A stretch of DNA of 64,000 nucleotides from Burkholderiales bacterium UBA1834 (GTDB lineage Bacteria > Pseudomonadota > Gammaproteobacteria > Burkholderiales > Burkholderiaceae_C), in contig DDJC01000049.1 of the NCBI GenBank assembly GCA_002339015.1, positions 69,930 to 133,929 on the forward strand, read 5' to 3'. Position 1 is the first letter of the stretch. Every line of letters begins with the position of its first letter. Position numbers and translations under genes: made by a program. The notes under the pieces were generated by a model that saw only the letters and a list, made by a program, of their open reading frames with translations, had not been told where the DNA came from and did not search any database. Below, piece by piece: positions 8,229-16,973 of the stretch.

Positions 8229-9384
8229 CGGACGTAATCCTCGCTTGGAAGACGGTTGTCAATGGCAGCACGCAGTCGCCCTGAATGTCGGCCAGGGTGG
8301 CACAACCAGCCTGTGCCATGCAGATCTCGAGCTCATCGCGCAGCAGTTGCAGCATGTGGGCCACGCCCAACGCACCAGCCACGCTCAGGGCGTACATCTG
8401 CAGGCGCCCCACCAGCACGGCATCGGCACCCAACGCCAATGCCTTGAAGACATCGGCGCCACTGCGGATGCCACCGTCGAACAGCAAGGGCCACGCCGGC
8501 CCCACGGTCTCTCGAACGGCGGACAGCATTCGCAGACTGGCAGGCGCACCATCAAGCCCACGCCCACCATGGTTGGACACCACCACACCGGCCACGCCAC
8601 GCGCCTGCAAAGCACGCGCGTCGTTGGGATGCAGCACCCCCTTGACCCACACCGGCAGCCTGGTCTGAGCCAGCAGCCAGTCCAGGTCATCCCAACGCGG
8701 CGCCTGTTGCATCACACCCTGGAAGATGCGGCTATGGCCTTCGCGCAAGGGCTCGGACACAGGCATCGCCTGCGGATCGACGTTGACCGCCACCGCATGC
8801 GCCGGCAAGCGGAAGCCCGTCTCCAAGGCACGCAGACTGGGCACCTGGATGGAGGCATCCAGCGTGAGCACGATGGCGGTATACCCGGCGGCCTCGGCAC
8901 GCCGCAGCAAGGCCAGCGTGGCCTCACGCGTAGGCTGCAGGTAAAGCTGGAACCAGCGCACGGGCCCGGCAAGGCGGGCGATGTCTTCCAACTGGTGCGA
9001 AGCCAGCGTGCTGACCAGCATGCCGCTGTGCGTCGCCTCGGCCGCCTGGGCACTGGCCATTTCTCCTTGTGGATGCGCCAGCGTCTGGTACGCCACTGGC
9101 GCCAGCATCACGGGGTGCGCCAGATCAGCCGCGCCGGGCAGGGCCAGGCGTGTGTGCCCGTGCCGTACATCGGCCAGCACGCGGGGGCAAATGTCCCAGG
9201 CCGCGAAGGCCGCGCGGTTGGCCGCCACCGTCGTGTCATGACCGCTGCCGCCCGCGATGTAGGCATGGGTAGGTGCGGCCAAACAACGCTCAGCCAGGCG
9301 CTCGTAATCATGCGCGCAGCGTACCTCTGGGGATAGGCCTGTGGATGGCGGAATGTGATGCACGGTCGAGCTCAGATTAGGCAT
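8212..9384 (-). CDS. FMN-dependent alpha-hydroxy-acid oxidase (lactate oxidase/dehydrogenase family)
   Basis: A 390-residue TIM-barrel flavoenzyme of the LldD/glycolate-oxidase family. The active-site set is present: Tyr in AYIAGGSG (near residue 42), QLYLQ, LTLDAS, Lys in VKGVLHPND, the catalytic His-Arg pair in VVSNHGGRGLDG, and FDGGIRSGADVFKAL plus GADAVLVGR for FMN phosphate binding. Substrate (lactate, glycolate or another 2-hydroxy acid) cannot be told. It lies between a TonB receptor and piuC, so it may act on an iron-bound hydroxy-acid ligand, but that is a guess from position. A terminator separates it from the receptor gene. Confidence 0.9.
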   Translation of the reverse strand: MPNLSSTVHHIPPSTGLSPEVRCAHDYERLAERCLAAPTHAYIAGGSGHDTTVAANRAAFAAWDICPRVLADVRHGHTRLALPGAADLAHPVMLAPVAYQTLAHPQGEMASAQAAEATHSGMLVSTLASHQLEDIARLAGPVRWFQLYLQPTREATLALLRRAEAAGYTAIVLTLDASIQVPSLRALETGFRLPAHAVAVNVDPQAMPVSEPLREGHSRIFQGVMQQAPRWDDLDWLLAQTRLPVWVKGVLHPNDARALQARGVAGVVVSNHGGRGLDGAPASLRMLSAVRETVGPAWPLLFDGGIRSGADVFKALALGADAVLVGRLQMYALSVAGALGVAHMLQLLRDELEICMAQAGCATLADIQGDCVLPLTTVFQARITSDADHH

Positions 9385-9390
9385 GCCCCA

Positions 9391-9417
9391 AAAAGATACC
9401 CCCGCATTGTGCGGGGG
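9391..9417 (-). terminator. Intrinsic terminator after the Fiu-like receptor
   Basis: The stem CCCCCGCA/TGCGGGGG (9399-9406 with 9410-9417) has a 3-nt loop. Read on the minus strand it is followed by TATCTTTTT. It ends the receptor transcript just before the oxidase start; read-through would link the two. Confidence 0.8.
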
Positions 9418-9478
9418 GCAAGGAGGAAAGCCGCCGGCAAAGGGAAGGCCATGCCGGCTGCGATGTCACCGTCCTGAT

Positions 9479-11839
9479 TTACAGATCGATGTCCAGCGTC
9501 AGGTACACGCGGCGTGCATCCCCCTTGTAGAGGAAGAAGCCGGCCTGGTACGCAGTCGTGTAGAACTCCTTGTTGGTGACGTTCAACACATTCGCGCGCA
9601 CGCGATAGCGCTTGTTGATGTTGTATTCGGCGAAGGCGTCGTACACCGTATAGCTCGGAATCGGTTGCGAGCATTCGCCGTTGCTGTAGCTCACGCCGGT
9701 ATCTGGCTGGCCACCGCAACGCTTGCTGGCGTAACGTGCCACGCCACCAAAGGCGAAGGCGCGCGTGGCCTGATAGCGGCCCAGTACCGAGGCCGTTCTG
9801 TTCGCAAAGTTGGCCAGTTCATGCCCGACGTTTGCAGCAGCCCCAGCGGATGGATGCGACTTCGTCATCTCCGAACTCATGAAGGCCGCGCCAGCCTGCA
9901 CGGAGAATTCTGCCGTTACGTTACCCACCAAGCCGAACTCCACACCCTGGATACGCAGCCCACCACTGTTCGTAGTCCCTTCTGTGGTGTATGCACCGGT
10001 AGCTTGCATCAAATCAGTCTTGTCGGTTCGGAAAGCGGCGGCAGTCGCCAGCAGCTTCTGGTCCAGCAGGTTCCACTTGATGCCTAGTTCGACGTTGCGT
10101 GCAGTCTCCGGCTTAGTCCCAGGAACCAACTTGCCGTTCAATGCCACAAGGCCACCATAGTTGGCACTCGTGCCCGAATCTGGCTCGCCACCGTTGATGT
10201 CCTGCGCCGTGCCGTAGCTGAGGTAGGTAATGGCATCCTTGTTCAGCTTGTAGCTCAGGCCGGCCCAATAGTTTGTCAACGTGTCGCTGTACTTGTAGGT
10301 GACCGAGGAGGAGCCGCTAAGGCCCGTCTTCATCGTCAACTCGGGGCGATCCACGCGCAGGCCAGCGAAGCCGGTGAAGCGGTCGGTGATGTCCAGCGTG
10401 TCCATCACGCTCACCGCGAGGGTTTTCACGCGCCAGTCGATATCTTTCGCCTTGCGGGTCCAGTAGCCGGGCACTACGTTTTGCGGATTCGCCACCGTCG
10501 TGCCAACATCGCCAGTCCCCATCCCGGTCACGTAATAACTGCCGCTCGCGCCTACCCGCGTGTAACCACCGAAGCCACCACCAGCACTTTGCTCGGAATG
10601 GTTGTCGGAGTATTCGAATGTGGCGATGAACTCATTCTTCCTGCCGTTGCCCAGGTCGACATCCCAACGTAGATTGTCCTGATGGGCGAAATACTTTGTC
10701 TCCTGCCAACGAGAGTGGGCCTGAATCGCCGCGCGGACACTGCTGCCGCTGCCACTGGATTGAGATGCGTAGAAAGCGTAGGCGTTGTCGTTTGTGCCAT
10801 AGCGCGTCAGGCTGTTGAGCGTGAGCGTGGGCGAAATCGCATAGCGAACTCGCAGGCTTCCGATATTGGCCTCTGAATCCAGGAAGTCGTTGTCTTGCGC
10901 GCCCACCAGCGATGAGTTGGCGGTTGGCCGACGGTTAGGGTTGGTGCCGACCAGGAAGGTGCCGGCATCGGGGTATTTGTGGGTAGCCTTCAGGTGGTAG
11001 AAGTCGGCCATGATGGAGAGGTCCTTGTTCACCTCCAACAGGCCGGCCAGGGCAATGCCTTCACGCTTGCGGGTGGCCGGGTCACGGTCGGGGATGTCTT
11101 GGTCAGCCCACAGTGCATTCACGCGCACGGCCACGTTGTCGCCGAAGCCCTTGTTCATGTCCAGCGTGTAGCGCTGGTAGCTGTCCGTACCAAGGCCGAC
11201 GCTGGCGCGGGTAAAGTCGTAATCGAGCGTGGCCTGCTTAGTGATCATGTTGATCGCACCGCCGGAAGAGCCGCGGCCCGCAAAGGAGGACGACGGCCCC
11301 TTGGTGACTTCGATCTGCTCGGTGGCGAAGGTTTCACGCGTGCTCATACCCGGGTCGCGCATGCCGTCCACAAAGGTATCGCTCTTTGCCGACTGACCTC
11401 GAATGTTGTAGTTGTCGCCGAACATGTTGCCGTTCTCACCGGTGCCCAGCGTGATGCCAGGCTGGGTGAGGAGGACTTGCGCCAAATCGGTTTGACCGTA
11501 ATCGTCGATCGCGCTCTTGGTGATGACGTTGATGGTCTGCGGTGTTTCCGCGATGGGACGTGTGCGACGCGTATCAGCCGAGGTCCTGGCCTTGTAGGGA
11601 GCGCCCACTTCGGCGTTGGGGTTCGGGTCGATCTTGGTGGCCTGCACCTTGATGGCCGGCAGTTCGGCATTCTGCGTGGCCTGCGGCTCAGCCGACTGCT
11701 GAGCCATCGCGCCCAGCGGCACCAGCATGGCGGTGGACAGGCTCAGCGCCAGGCCGTTCTTGACAACGGCGGGGGCGGCAGTGGGCTGTTCCTGGCGCAG
11801 GCTGCGCGGCCGGCGGGTCTTGCTGCTGGACTGCTTCAC
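9479..11839 (-). CDS. TonB-dependent siderophore receptor, Fiu-like
   Basis: A 786-residue outer-membrane receptor. An N-terminal signal region with a hydrophobic stretch (GLALSLSTAMLVPLGAMAQQ) leads to a plug domain with PQTINVITKSAIDDYG, YNIRGQS, IEVTKGPSSSFAGRG and GGAINMITKQ, then the beta-barrel, ending in the aromatic-rich RVYLTLDIDL. The plug resembles E. coli Fiu (ENGN, FVDGMRD), suggesting catecholate siderophores. There is no STN domain, so it probably does not signal. The GTG at 11839 is chosen because GAGGAG sits 8 nt upstream; an ATG 23 codons earlier adds a segment lacking signal features. A Fur-like site and a TATAAT lie upstream. Confidence 0.92.
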   Translation of the reverse strand: MKQSSSKTRRPRSLRQEQPTAAPAVVKNGLALSLSTAMLVPLGAMAQQSAEPQATQNAELPAIKVQATKIDPNPNAEVGAPYKARTSADTRRTRPIAETPQTINVITKSAIDDYGQTDLAQVLLTQPGITLGTGENGNMFGDNYNIRGQSAKSDTFVDGMRDPGMSTRETFATEQIEVTKGPSSSFAGRGSSGGAINMITKQATLDYDFTRASVGLGTDSYQRYTLDMNKGFGDNVAVRVNALWADQDIPDRDPATRKREGIALAGLLEVNKDLSIMADFYHLKATHKYPDAGTFLVGTNPNRRPTANSSLVGAQDNDFLDSEANIGSLRVRYAISPTLTLNSLTRYGTNDNAYAFYASQSSGSGSSVRAAIQAHSRWQETKYFAHQDNLRWDVDLGNGRKNEFIATFEYSDNHSEQSAGGGFGGYTRVGASGSYYVTGMGTGDVGTTVANPQNVVPGYWTRKAKDIDWRVKTLAVSVMDTLDITDRFTGFAGLRVDRPELTMKTGLSGSSSVTYKYSDTLTNYWAGLSYKLNKDAITYLSYGTAQDINGGEPDSGTSANYGGLVALNGKLVPGTKPETARNVELGIKWNLLDQKLLATAAAFRTDKTDLMQATGAYTTEGTTNSGGLRIQGVEFGLVGNVTAEFSVQAGAAFMSSEMTKSHPSAGAAANVGHELANFANRTASVLGRYQATRAFAFGGVARYASKRCGGQPDTGVSYSNGECSQPIPSYTVYDAFAEYNINKRYRVRANVLNVTNKEFYTTAYQAGFFLYKGDARRVYLTLDIDL

Positions 11840-11979
11840 AAATGGCTCCTCAAAGACAAGAAAAATAGAAAAAGAAATGCGAATGCCAATCACGCAGGCA
11901 TCAACCATTTGACGGTGAAATGGCGGATCGGATCAGGGTATTGGGGTGATCATTTGCCGTGACCAACGCACGCAGCATT

Positions 11980-12004
11980 GCAAATGATAAAGATTCCCAT
12001 TATA
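11980..12004 (-). promoter_or_regulatory. Candidate Fur box and -10 element of the Fiu-like receptor gene
   Basis: Bases 11980-11998 match the 19-bp Fur consensus GATAATGATAATCATTATC at 13 of 19 positions (core AATGATAA). Immediately beside it, ATTATA at 11999-12004 reads TATAAT on the minus strand. The arrangement fits iron repression of the receptor. A good -35 was not found at proper spacing. Confidence 0.6.
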
Positions 12005-12067
12005 GAAGCAGCAACACCTGTTAACACTCATGCGCGCGAATGCTGAACCGAGTGTGAAGTGTTTCGC

Positions 12068-12766
12068 TCAGGCCGTCGCGGAGGCTTTGCCCTTGAGCAG
12101 ACGCCGCACCAGCCACAGCAGCAGTACCCCCCCCACGACCACTGCCGCCAGGGCCGTGTAGGTGCCTGCATCGGGCGATGCCAGGGCCGCCGTGAGCCGG
12201 TCCATGAACAGCGAGATCATGATGGTGCCGGGCGCCAGGCCCAGGAAGGTGCCCAGCACGTAATCGCGCAGCCGCACGCGGAAAGCGCCGGCGGTCATGT
12301 TGACGACGATGAAAGGTGCCAATGGCACGGCGCGGATCACGATGACGGCCCACAGCCCGCGCCGCTTGATGGCGCCGACCACGGCATGCAGCCGGCCATC
12401 GGGTGCAAAGCTGTCCACCCACTGCGCACCGGCCAGACGCCCCAGACCATAAGTGGCCGTAGCACCCGCCACCATGCCGACCAGCGCGTAGGCCATGCCC
12501 GGCCACGGGCCGAACACCAGGGCGCCCACCGTGATCAGCGCCGCCACGGGCACGGCCAGCAACACGGCCAGCACATAGCCCGCCAGCACCAGCACCGGCC
12601 CCATCGGCATGTCCAGCAGATCACGGCCCATGCGCGCAAGCGCCTGCGGCTCCAGGTAGGGTCGCCATTGGGGATCGCGCCAGGCCAGCATGACGGCCAC
12701 GATCAAGGCCAGGTACAGGCCGATCAGGAGCCAGCGGGCCCAACGCAGGAAACGAGGCAGGTTCAA
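12068..12766 (-). CDS. TVP38/TMEM64 (VTT-domain) membrane protein
   Basis: A 232-residue polytopic inner-membrane protein with about five or six hydrophobic segments. The VTT (SNARE-associated/DedA-like) signature is clear: VPVAALITVGALVFGPWPGMAYALVG followed by the conserved helix GATATYGLGRLAG, then RAVPLAPFIVVNMTAGAFRVRLRDYVLGTFLGLAPGT. Such proteins are thought to act in lipid scrambling or membrane homeostasis; a specific substrate is not known. It is transcribed on the same strand as the HTH gene upstream, 153 nt away, and divergently from nothing obvious. Confidence 0.9.
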   Translation of the reverse strand: MNLPRFLRWARWLLIGLYLALIVAVMLAWRDPQWRPYLEPQALARMGRDLLDMPMGPVLVLAGYVLAVLLAVPVAALITVGALVFGPWPGMAYALVGMVAGATATYGLGRLAGAQWVDSFAPDGRLHAVVGAIKRRGLWAVIVIRAVPLAPFIVVNMTAGAFRVRLRDYVLGTFLGLAPGTIMISLFMDRLTAALASPDAGTYTALAAVVVGGVLLLWLVRRLLKGKASATA

Positions 12767-12839
12767 CGCACACCCTCGGGAAACACAGGGGCGGCCACGA
12801 CATCAGGCCGCATCGAGCCGGCATCTTGGCGCAGGCCAC

Positions 12840-12898
12840 GTCCCCGCGCACGGGGACTTACCTTCAGCCACACACCGGCTCCCCCGCACTTCAGGGGG
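12840..12898. other. Two GC-rich hairpins between the HTH-receiver gene and the VTT gene
   Basis: GTCCCCG/CGGGGAC (12840-12846 with 12851-12857, loop CGCA) and CCCCC/GGGGG (12881-12885 with 12894-12898) follow the end of the HTH-receiver gene. Neither has a T-run on either strand, so they are at best weak terminators or processing signals. Confidence 0.35.
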
Positions 12899-12919
12899 TG
12901 GAAAATCGGCGAGACGCCG

Positions 12920-13609
12920 TCAGTCCTGGCGCAGCTCCTGGCGGAGGCCGCGGTCGGTGGACTGGCGGGCCAGCACCCAGCGGCCGGTACGGATGGCCAG
13001 GGCCTCGGGGCTCACCGGCAGCGACAGCGTCTCCACCATGGGCGGCAGACCGCCACGGGCGCCCAGTCGTTCAAGGGATTCAGAAGTCAGGGCCCACACG
13101 CGCATCCCACCCAGGGATTCGTGGGTCTCCAAGGTCTTGAGCATCTGCAGGCCATCCATGCCCGGCAGCTCCAGCGTCGTCACCAGCAGATCGGGCGGCT
13201 CCTGGCCGATGCGCAGCAGGGCCACGTAGCCGTTGTCGGCGGTTTCCACCGACACGCTCTGGCCGAACACTTCCAGCGCCGACACGCAGGCAGCCAGCCA
13301 GGCGCGCTCCTGCGCCACCAGCACGATGCGCAGGGGGCGCTCCTGGGCATGGTGCGACGCTGCATTGGCGGCCGCCGGCACGCTGGGCGCCGTGCCAGGC
13401 TCGCCCAGGCTCTCCAACCCCATGCTCATGGCCAGGGCCTCGACCGCGTTGTAGGGAATGCGCCGATGGCCACCCGGTGTGCGTGCGGCCGGCAAGATGC
13501 TGGCCTCCACCCACAGCTGAACGGTGCGCAGTGACACACCCAGGCGGGTGGCCGCCTCTCGGGTGGTCAGCATGCGGGACGCCGGTCCCAGGGGGATCAC
13601 TTGCGACAT
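12920..13609 (-). CDS. MerR/excisionase-type HTH protein fused to a degenerate receiver domain
   Basis: A 229-residue protein. Residues 12-62 form a MerR-like/BldC-type winged HTH (MLTTREAATRLGVSLRTVQLWVEASILPAARTPGGHRRIP). After an Ala/Pro linker, residues 92-205 have response-regulator receiver topology (RIVLVAQE, NGYVALLRIGQEPPDLLVTTLELPGMDGLQML, VWALTSES, LSLPVSPEAL). The catalytic residues are gone: the acidic pocket after strand 1 reads AQER, the phospho-acceptor Asp is Thr145, and the Lys before the PVSPE stretch is Leu. It therefore probably binds DNA without phosphorylation control. Targets are unknown. It is divergent from greB, with 157 nt between. Confidence 0.85.
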   Translation of the reverse strand: MSQVIPLGPASRMLTTREAATRLGVSLRTVQLWVEASILPAARTPGGHRRIPYNAVEALAMSMGLESLGEPGTAPSVPAAANAASHHAQERPLRIVLVAQERAWLAACVSALEVFGQSVSVETADNGYVALLRIGQEPPDLLVTTLELPGMDGLQMLKTLETHESLGGMRVWALTSESLERLGARGGLPPMVETLSLPVSPEALAIRTGRWVLARQSTDRGLRQELRQD

Positions 13610-13766
13610 GGAAAAGCCCCTTTCTCGGAAAGCTTTGAGAGCCAGCTTGCTTTCATGTTGTGAGAGTTATGTCAGCGTCTCTGTTTATCGGCCGCTGGCT
13701 GCCAACTCTTGACACCTGACGCCACTGGCGGGCACCGATGCATGCCTTTGTGCACAATCTGTCCGC

Positions 13767-14339
13767 ATGAGCAAGGCTTTCACCAAGGAATCAGACAGCA
13801 GCGGCGACGAGGACGACGACATCGGCGGCCTGCCGCCCCTGCCCGCCGGCACGCGCAACTACATGACACCGCAGGGCTATCAGCGCCTGCGTGACGAGTT
13901 GCTGACGCTGATCGATGTGGAACGGCCCAAGGTGGTCGAGATCGTGCACTGGGCCGCCTCCAATGGCGACCGCTCCGAAAACGGCGACTACCTCTACGGC
14001 AAGAAGCGCCTGCGCGAGATCGACCGCCGCATACGCTTCCTGACCAAGCGCCTGGACATCGCTGAAGTGGCCGACCCGTCACAACACTTCGGCAACGATC
14101 AGATCTTCTTCGGCGCGACGGTGACCTACGCCAACAGCAAGGGAGAGGAACGCACCATCACCATCAAGGGCATCGACGAAACGGACAACCTGCAGGGCGA
14201 GGTGAGCTGGATCGCGCCGATTTCCCGGGCACTGCTCAAGGCGCGCGAGGGCGACGAGGTGCAGTTGATGACGCCCGGCGGCCTGGAGAAGATCGAGGTG
14301 CTGGAGGTGCGCTATCCAGCGCCCTCCCCCGCCGACTGA
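13767..14339 (+). CDS. greB: Transcription elongation factor GreB
   Basis: A 190-residue factor that rescues backtracked RNA polymerase by stimulating transcript cleavage. The N-terminal coiled coil is intact (YMTPQGYQRLRDELLTL; tip with the acidic GDRSENGDYLYGKKRLREIDRRIRFL), followed by the FKBP-like C-terminal domain (FFGATVTYANSKGEERTI, ISWIAPISRALLKAREGDEV-like region). An acidic N-terminal extension (SSGDEDDDIGG) is unusual. It ends only 9 nt from the convergent spoT stop. A TTGACA at 13709 could be its -35, but no good -10 is seen. Confidence 0.96.
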   Translation: MSKAFTKESDSSGDEDDDIGGLPPLPAGTRNYMTPQGYQRLRDELLTLIDVERPKVVEIVHWAASNGDRSENGDYLYGKKRLREIDRRIRFLTKRLDIAEVADPSQHFGNDQIFFGATVTYANSKGEERTITIKGIDETDNLQGEVSWIAPISRALLKAREGDEVQLMTPGGLEKIEVLEVRYPAPSPAD

Positions 14340-14348
14340 GTTGCCCGC

Positions 14349-16559
14349 TCAGGGACTGACGCGGTTGACCTTGAGCACCACCGGGCAGCGCTTGAGGGTG
14401 CGCAGCACATCCTGCAGGTGCTCGGTATCGCGCACCGACAGGGTCAGCTTGAGCTCGGCGGTCTCGCCCAGGCGTTCATCACCCATCTCGATGTGCGTGA
14501 TGTCGGTTTCGGCGCTGCTGATGGACGCGGCCACCTGCGCCAGCACGCCCTTGCCATTGGCCACCAGCACCTGGATGTCGGTGTCGAAGGCGCGCGTGGG
14601 CTCTTCCGACCAGCCCACGTCGATCCAGCGGTCAGGGTCGCGTTCGAACAGGCGCTTGCCCACGCCGCACATCTGCGTGTGCACGACCAGGCCTTCGCCG
14701 CGGCCCAGGTAGCCGGCGATCGGGTCGCCCGGGATGGGCCGGCAACATGGGGCCAGCTGCACCGTGGCGCCTTCGCTGCCGTCAATGATGACGGAGCCCT
14801 GCGAGGGCGATTCGATCGCGGCGAAACGGCCCAGCGTGAGCGTGAGCGCATCGGGGCGCTCGCCGAACTCGGCCATGATCTGCGCGATGCGCTTGGCCAC
14901 CATGGGCGCGATCTTGCGGCCCAGGCCGATGTCGATCAGCAGGTCGTCGCGCGAGCGGTTGCCGCCCCAGCGGATCAGGGCCTGCCAGAGTTCGCCGTCC
15001 TTGCCTTCGGTGTGCTCGTCGCCGCGCGGCAGGGTCAGGCCCTCGGGGCGCAGCGCCTGCGACAGCAGTTTCTCGCCCATCTCCAGGGACTCTTCAGCCT
15101 CCATGTTCTTGAGGTAGGCGCGGATCTTGGAGCGGGCACGGCCCGTGCGTACGAAGTTCAGCCAGCCCGGGCTGGGCTTGGCACTCGGCGCGGTGATGAT
15201 CTCGACCACGTCGCCGCTGCGCAGTTCGGCGCGCAGGGCCACGGGCTCGTCGTTGACCTTGGCGGCCACGCAGTGATCGCCCACATCGCTGTGGATGGCG
15301 TAGGCGAAGTCGACCGGCGTGGCCCCCTTGGGCAACGCCAGGATGCGCGACTTGGGCGTGAACACATAGACCGATTCGGGGAAGAGGTCGATCTTCAGGT
15401 GCTCAAGGAACTCGGCCGAATCGCGCGTCTCGTGCTGGATGTCGATCAGCGACTGCAGCCACACGGCCGCCTGGTGCGGCGTGGCCCCCGAGGCGGCCTC
15501 TTCCTGGGTCTTGTACATCCAGTGGGCGGCAATGCCCTTCTCGGCCACGGCGTGCATGGCCTGCGAACGGATCTGGAACTCCACCGCCGTGCCCACGGGG
15601 TTCACCAGCGTGGTGTGCAGCGACTGGTAGCCGTTGGCCTTGGAGATGGCGATGTAGTCCTTGAAGCGGCCTGGCAGCGGCTTGTAGAGCTGGTGCAGCA
15701 CGCCCAGGGCGCGGTAGCAATCGAGCAGTTCACGCGTGACGATGCGGAACCCGAAGATGTCGCTGACCTGGGCGAAGCTCAGGTGCTTGTCGCGCATCTT
15801 GTGATAGATCGAATAGATGGTCTTCTCGCGGCCGTAGGTCTCGACCGTCATGTCCGCATCGCCAAAGGCTTTTTCCACCTCGCGCTGGATGCGGTCGACC
15901 AGGTCACGCCGGTTGCCGCGCGTCTTCTTGACCGCCTTGGCCAGGATGCCGTAGCGCCACGGGCTGATGTACTTGAAGGACAGCTCCTGCAGCTCGCGGT
16001 AGGTCTGGTTCAGGCCCAGGCGGTGCGCGATGGGCACGTAGATGTCCAGCGTTTCGCGGGCGATGCGGCTGCGCTTGTGGGCCACCATGGCCTCCATGGT
16101 GCGCATGTTGTGCAGGCGATCGGCCAGCTTGATCAGGATGACGCGCACATCGCGCGCCATGGCCAGCAGCATCTTGCGGAAGGACTCGGCCTGGGATTCC
16201 TCCTTGGTCGAGAACTGCAGCTTGTCCAGCTTGGTCAGGCCATCGACCAGCTCGGCCGTGGGCGCGCCGAAGCGCTCGATCAGCTCGATCTTGGTGACGC
16301 CGCAATCCTCCATCGCGTCGTGCATGAGCGCGGCCATGATGGCCTGGGCATCGAGCTTCCAGTCGGCGCACAGGCCGGCCACGGCGATGGGGTGCGTGAT
16401 GTAGGGCTCGCCGCTGGCGCGGAACTGTCCCAGGTGGGCCTCGTCGGCAAAGCGGTAGGCATCCCGGACACGGCGGATGTCCGCCTCGTCCAGGTAATCC
16501 AGCTTGTGCAGCAGCGCGGCAAACGACGCCGCGGAGGCTTCTTGGTGGGCTTGGGACAT
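14349..16559 (-). CDS. spoT: Bifunctional (p)ppGpp synthetase/hydrolase SpoT
   Basis: A 736-residue RelA/SpoT homologue controlling the stringent-response alarmone. Domains in order: HD hydrolase (about 20-200, with the metal motif LMHDAMEDCG and RLHNMRT); synthetase (about 225-345, GREKTIYSIYHKM, DIFGFRIV); the RFKDYIA motif (RXKD, typical of bifunctional enzymes) and NGYQSLHT; TGS (about 385-450, VFTPKSRILALPKGATPVDFAYAIH); a helical/zinc-finger-like region with CCRPIPGD; and a C-terminal ACT domain (about 655-730). Length is normal. It follows rpoZ, as in many proteobacteria, with a terminator-like hairpin between them. Confidence 0.97.
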   Translation of the reverse strand: MSQAHQEASAASFAALLHKLDYLDEADIRRVRDAYRFADEAHLGQFRASGEPYITHPIAVAGLCADWKLDAQAIMAALMHDAMEDCGVTKIELIERFGAPTAELVDGLTKLDKLQFSTKEESQAESFRKMLLAMARDVRVILIKLADRLHNMRTMEAMVAHKRSRIARETLDIYVPIAHRLGLNQTYRELQELSFKYISPWRYGILAKAVKKTRGNRRDLVDRIQREVEKAFGDADMTVETYGREKTIYSIYHKMRDKHLSFAQVSDIFGFRIVTRELLDCYRALGVLHQLYKPLPGRFKDYIAISKANGYQSLHTTLVNPVGTAVEFQIRSQAMHAVAEKGIAAHWMYKTQEEAASGATPHQAAVWLQSLIDIQHETRDSAEFLEHLKIDLFPESVYVFTPKSRILALPKGATPVDFAYAIHSDVGDHCVAAKVNDEPVALRAELRSGDVVEIITAPSAKPSPGWLNFVRTGRARSKIRAYLKNMEAEESLEMGEKLLSQALRPEGLTLPRGDEHTEGKDGELWQALIRWGGNRSRDDLLIDIGLGRKIAPMVAKRIAQIMAEFGERPDALTLTLGRFAAIESPSQGSVIIDGSEGATVQLAPCCRPIPGDPIAGYLGRGEGLVVHTQMCGVGKRLFERDPDRWIDVGWSEEPTRAFDTDIQVLVANGKGVLAQVAASISSAETDITHIEMGDERLGETAELKLTLSVRDTEHLQDVLRTLKRCPVVLKVNRVSP

Positions 16560-16635
16560 GGGGCTAACTTTAGCGCGTCTGCAACATCCATGACGCGGGG
16601 CATGCCGCAGGACCGCGCCGCTCGATCAGAAACGC

Positions 16636-16656
16636 AAAAACCCGCCATTGGCGGGC
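16636..16656 (-). terminator. Terminator/attenuator between rpoZ and spoT
   Basis: On the minus strand, GCCCGCC-AAT-GGCGGG (16641-16656) is followed by TTTTT (16640-16636) and GCG. It should end most gmk-rpoZ transcripts, leaving spoT with read-through or its own promoter. Confidence 0.75.
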
Positions 16657-16715
16657 TTGTGCAGGGCAAAGGACAGCGTGCCGGCCACAGGGCCGTGGCG
16701 CCGCCCCTGCAGGGA

Positions 16716-16919
16716 TCAGGTCGGGACCTTGCGCAGCATTTCAACCCCGACCTGGCCGGCGGCGATCTCGCGCAGGGCGGTCACGCCGGGCTTGTTGCGC
16801 GATTCGATCTTGGGCGTGTGGCCCTGGCTCAGCATGCGGGCGCGGTAGGTGGCGGCCAGGACCAGCTGGAAGCGGTTGGGGATCTTCTGCAGGCAGTCTT
16901 CGACGGTGATGCGGGCCAT
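16716..16919 (-). CDS. rpoZ: RNA polymerase omega subunit
   Basis: A 67-residue omega subunit that chaperones beta-prime and helps form the ppGpp site on RNA polymerase. The conserved core MARITVEDCLQ, PNRFQLVLAATYRARML and KPGVTALREIAAGQVG is complete. A GGAG ribosome site (GGAGAGCACC) precedes the start. It sits 54 nt after gmk and upstream of spoT, the canonical gmk-rpoZ-spoT order. Confidence 0.97.
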   Translation of the reverse strand: MARITVEDCLQKIPNRFQLVLAATYRARMLSQGHTPKIESRNKPGVTALREIAAGQVGVEMLRKVPT

Positions 16920-16973
16920 GGTGCTCTCCTAAAGGATCGGTTCGGGTGCCTGTGCGGCAGGATCGGGTGGGTG

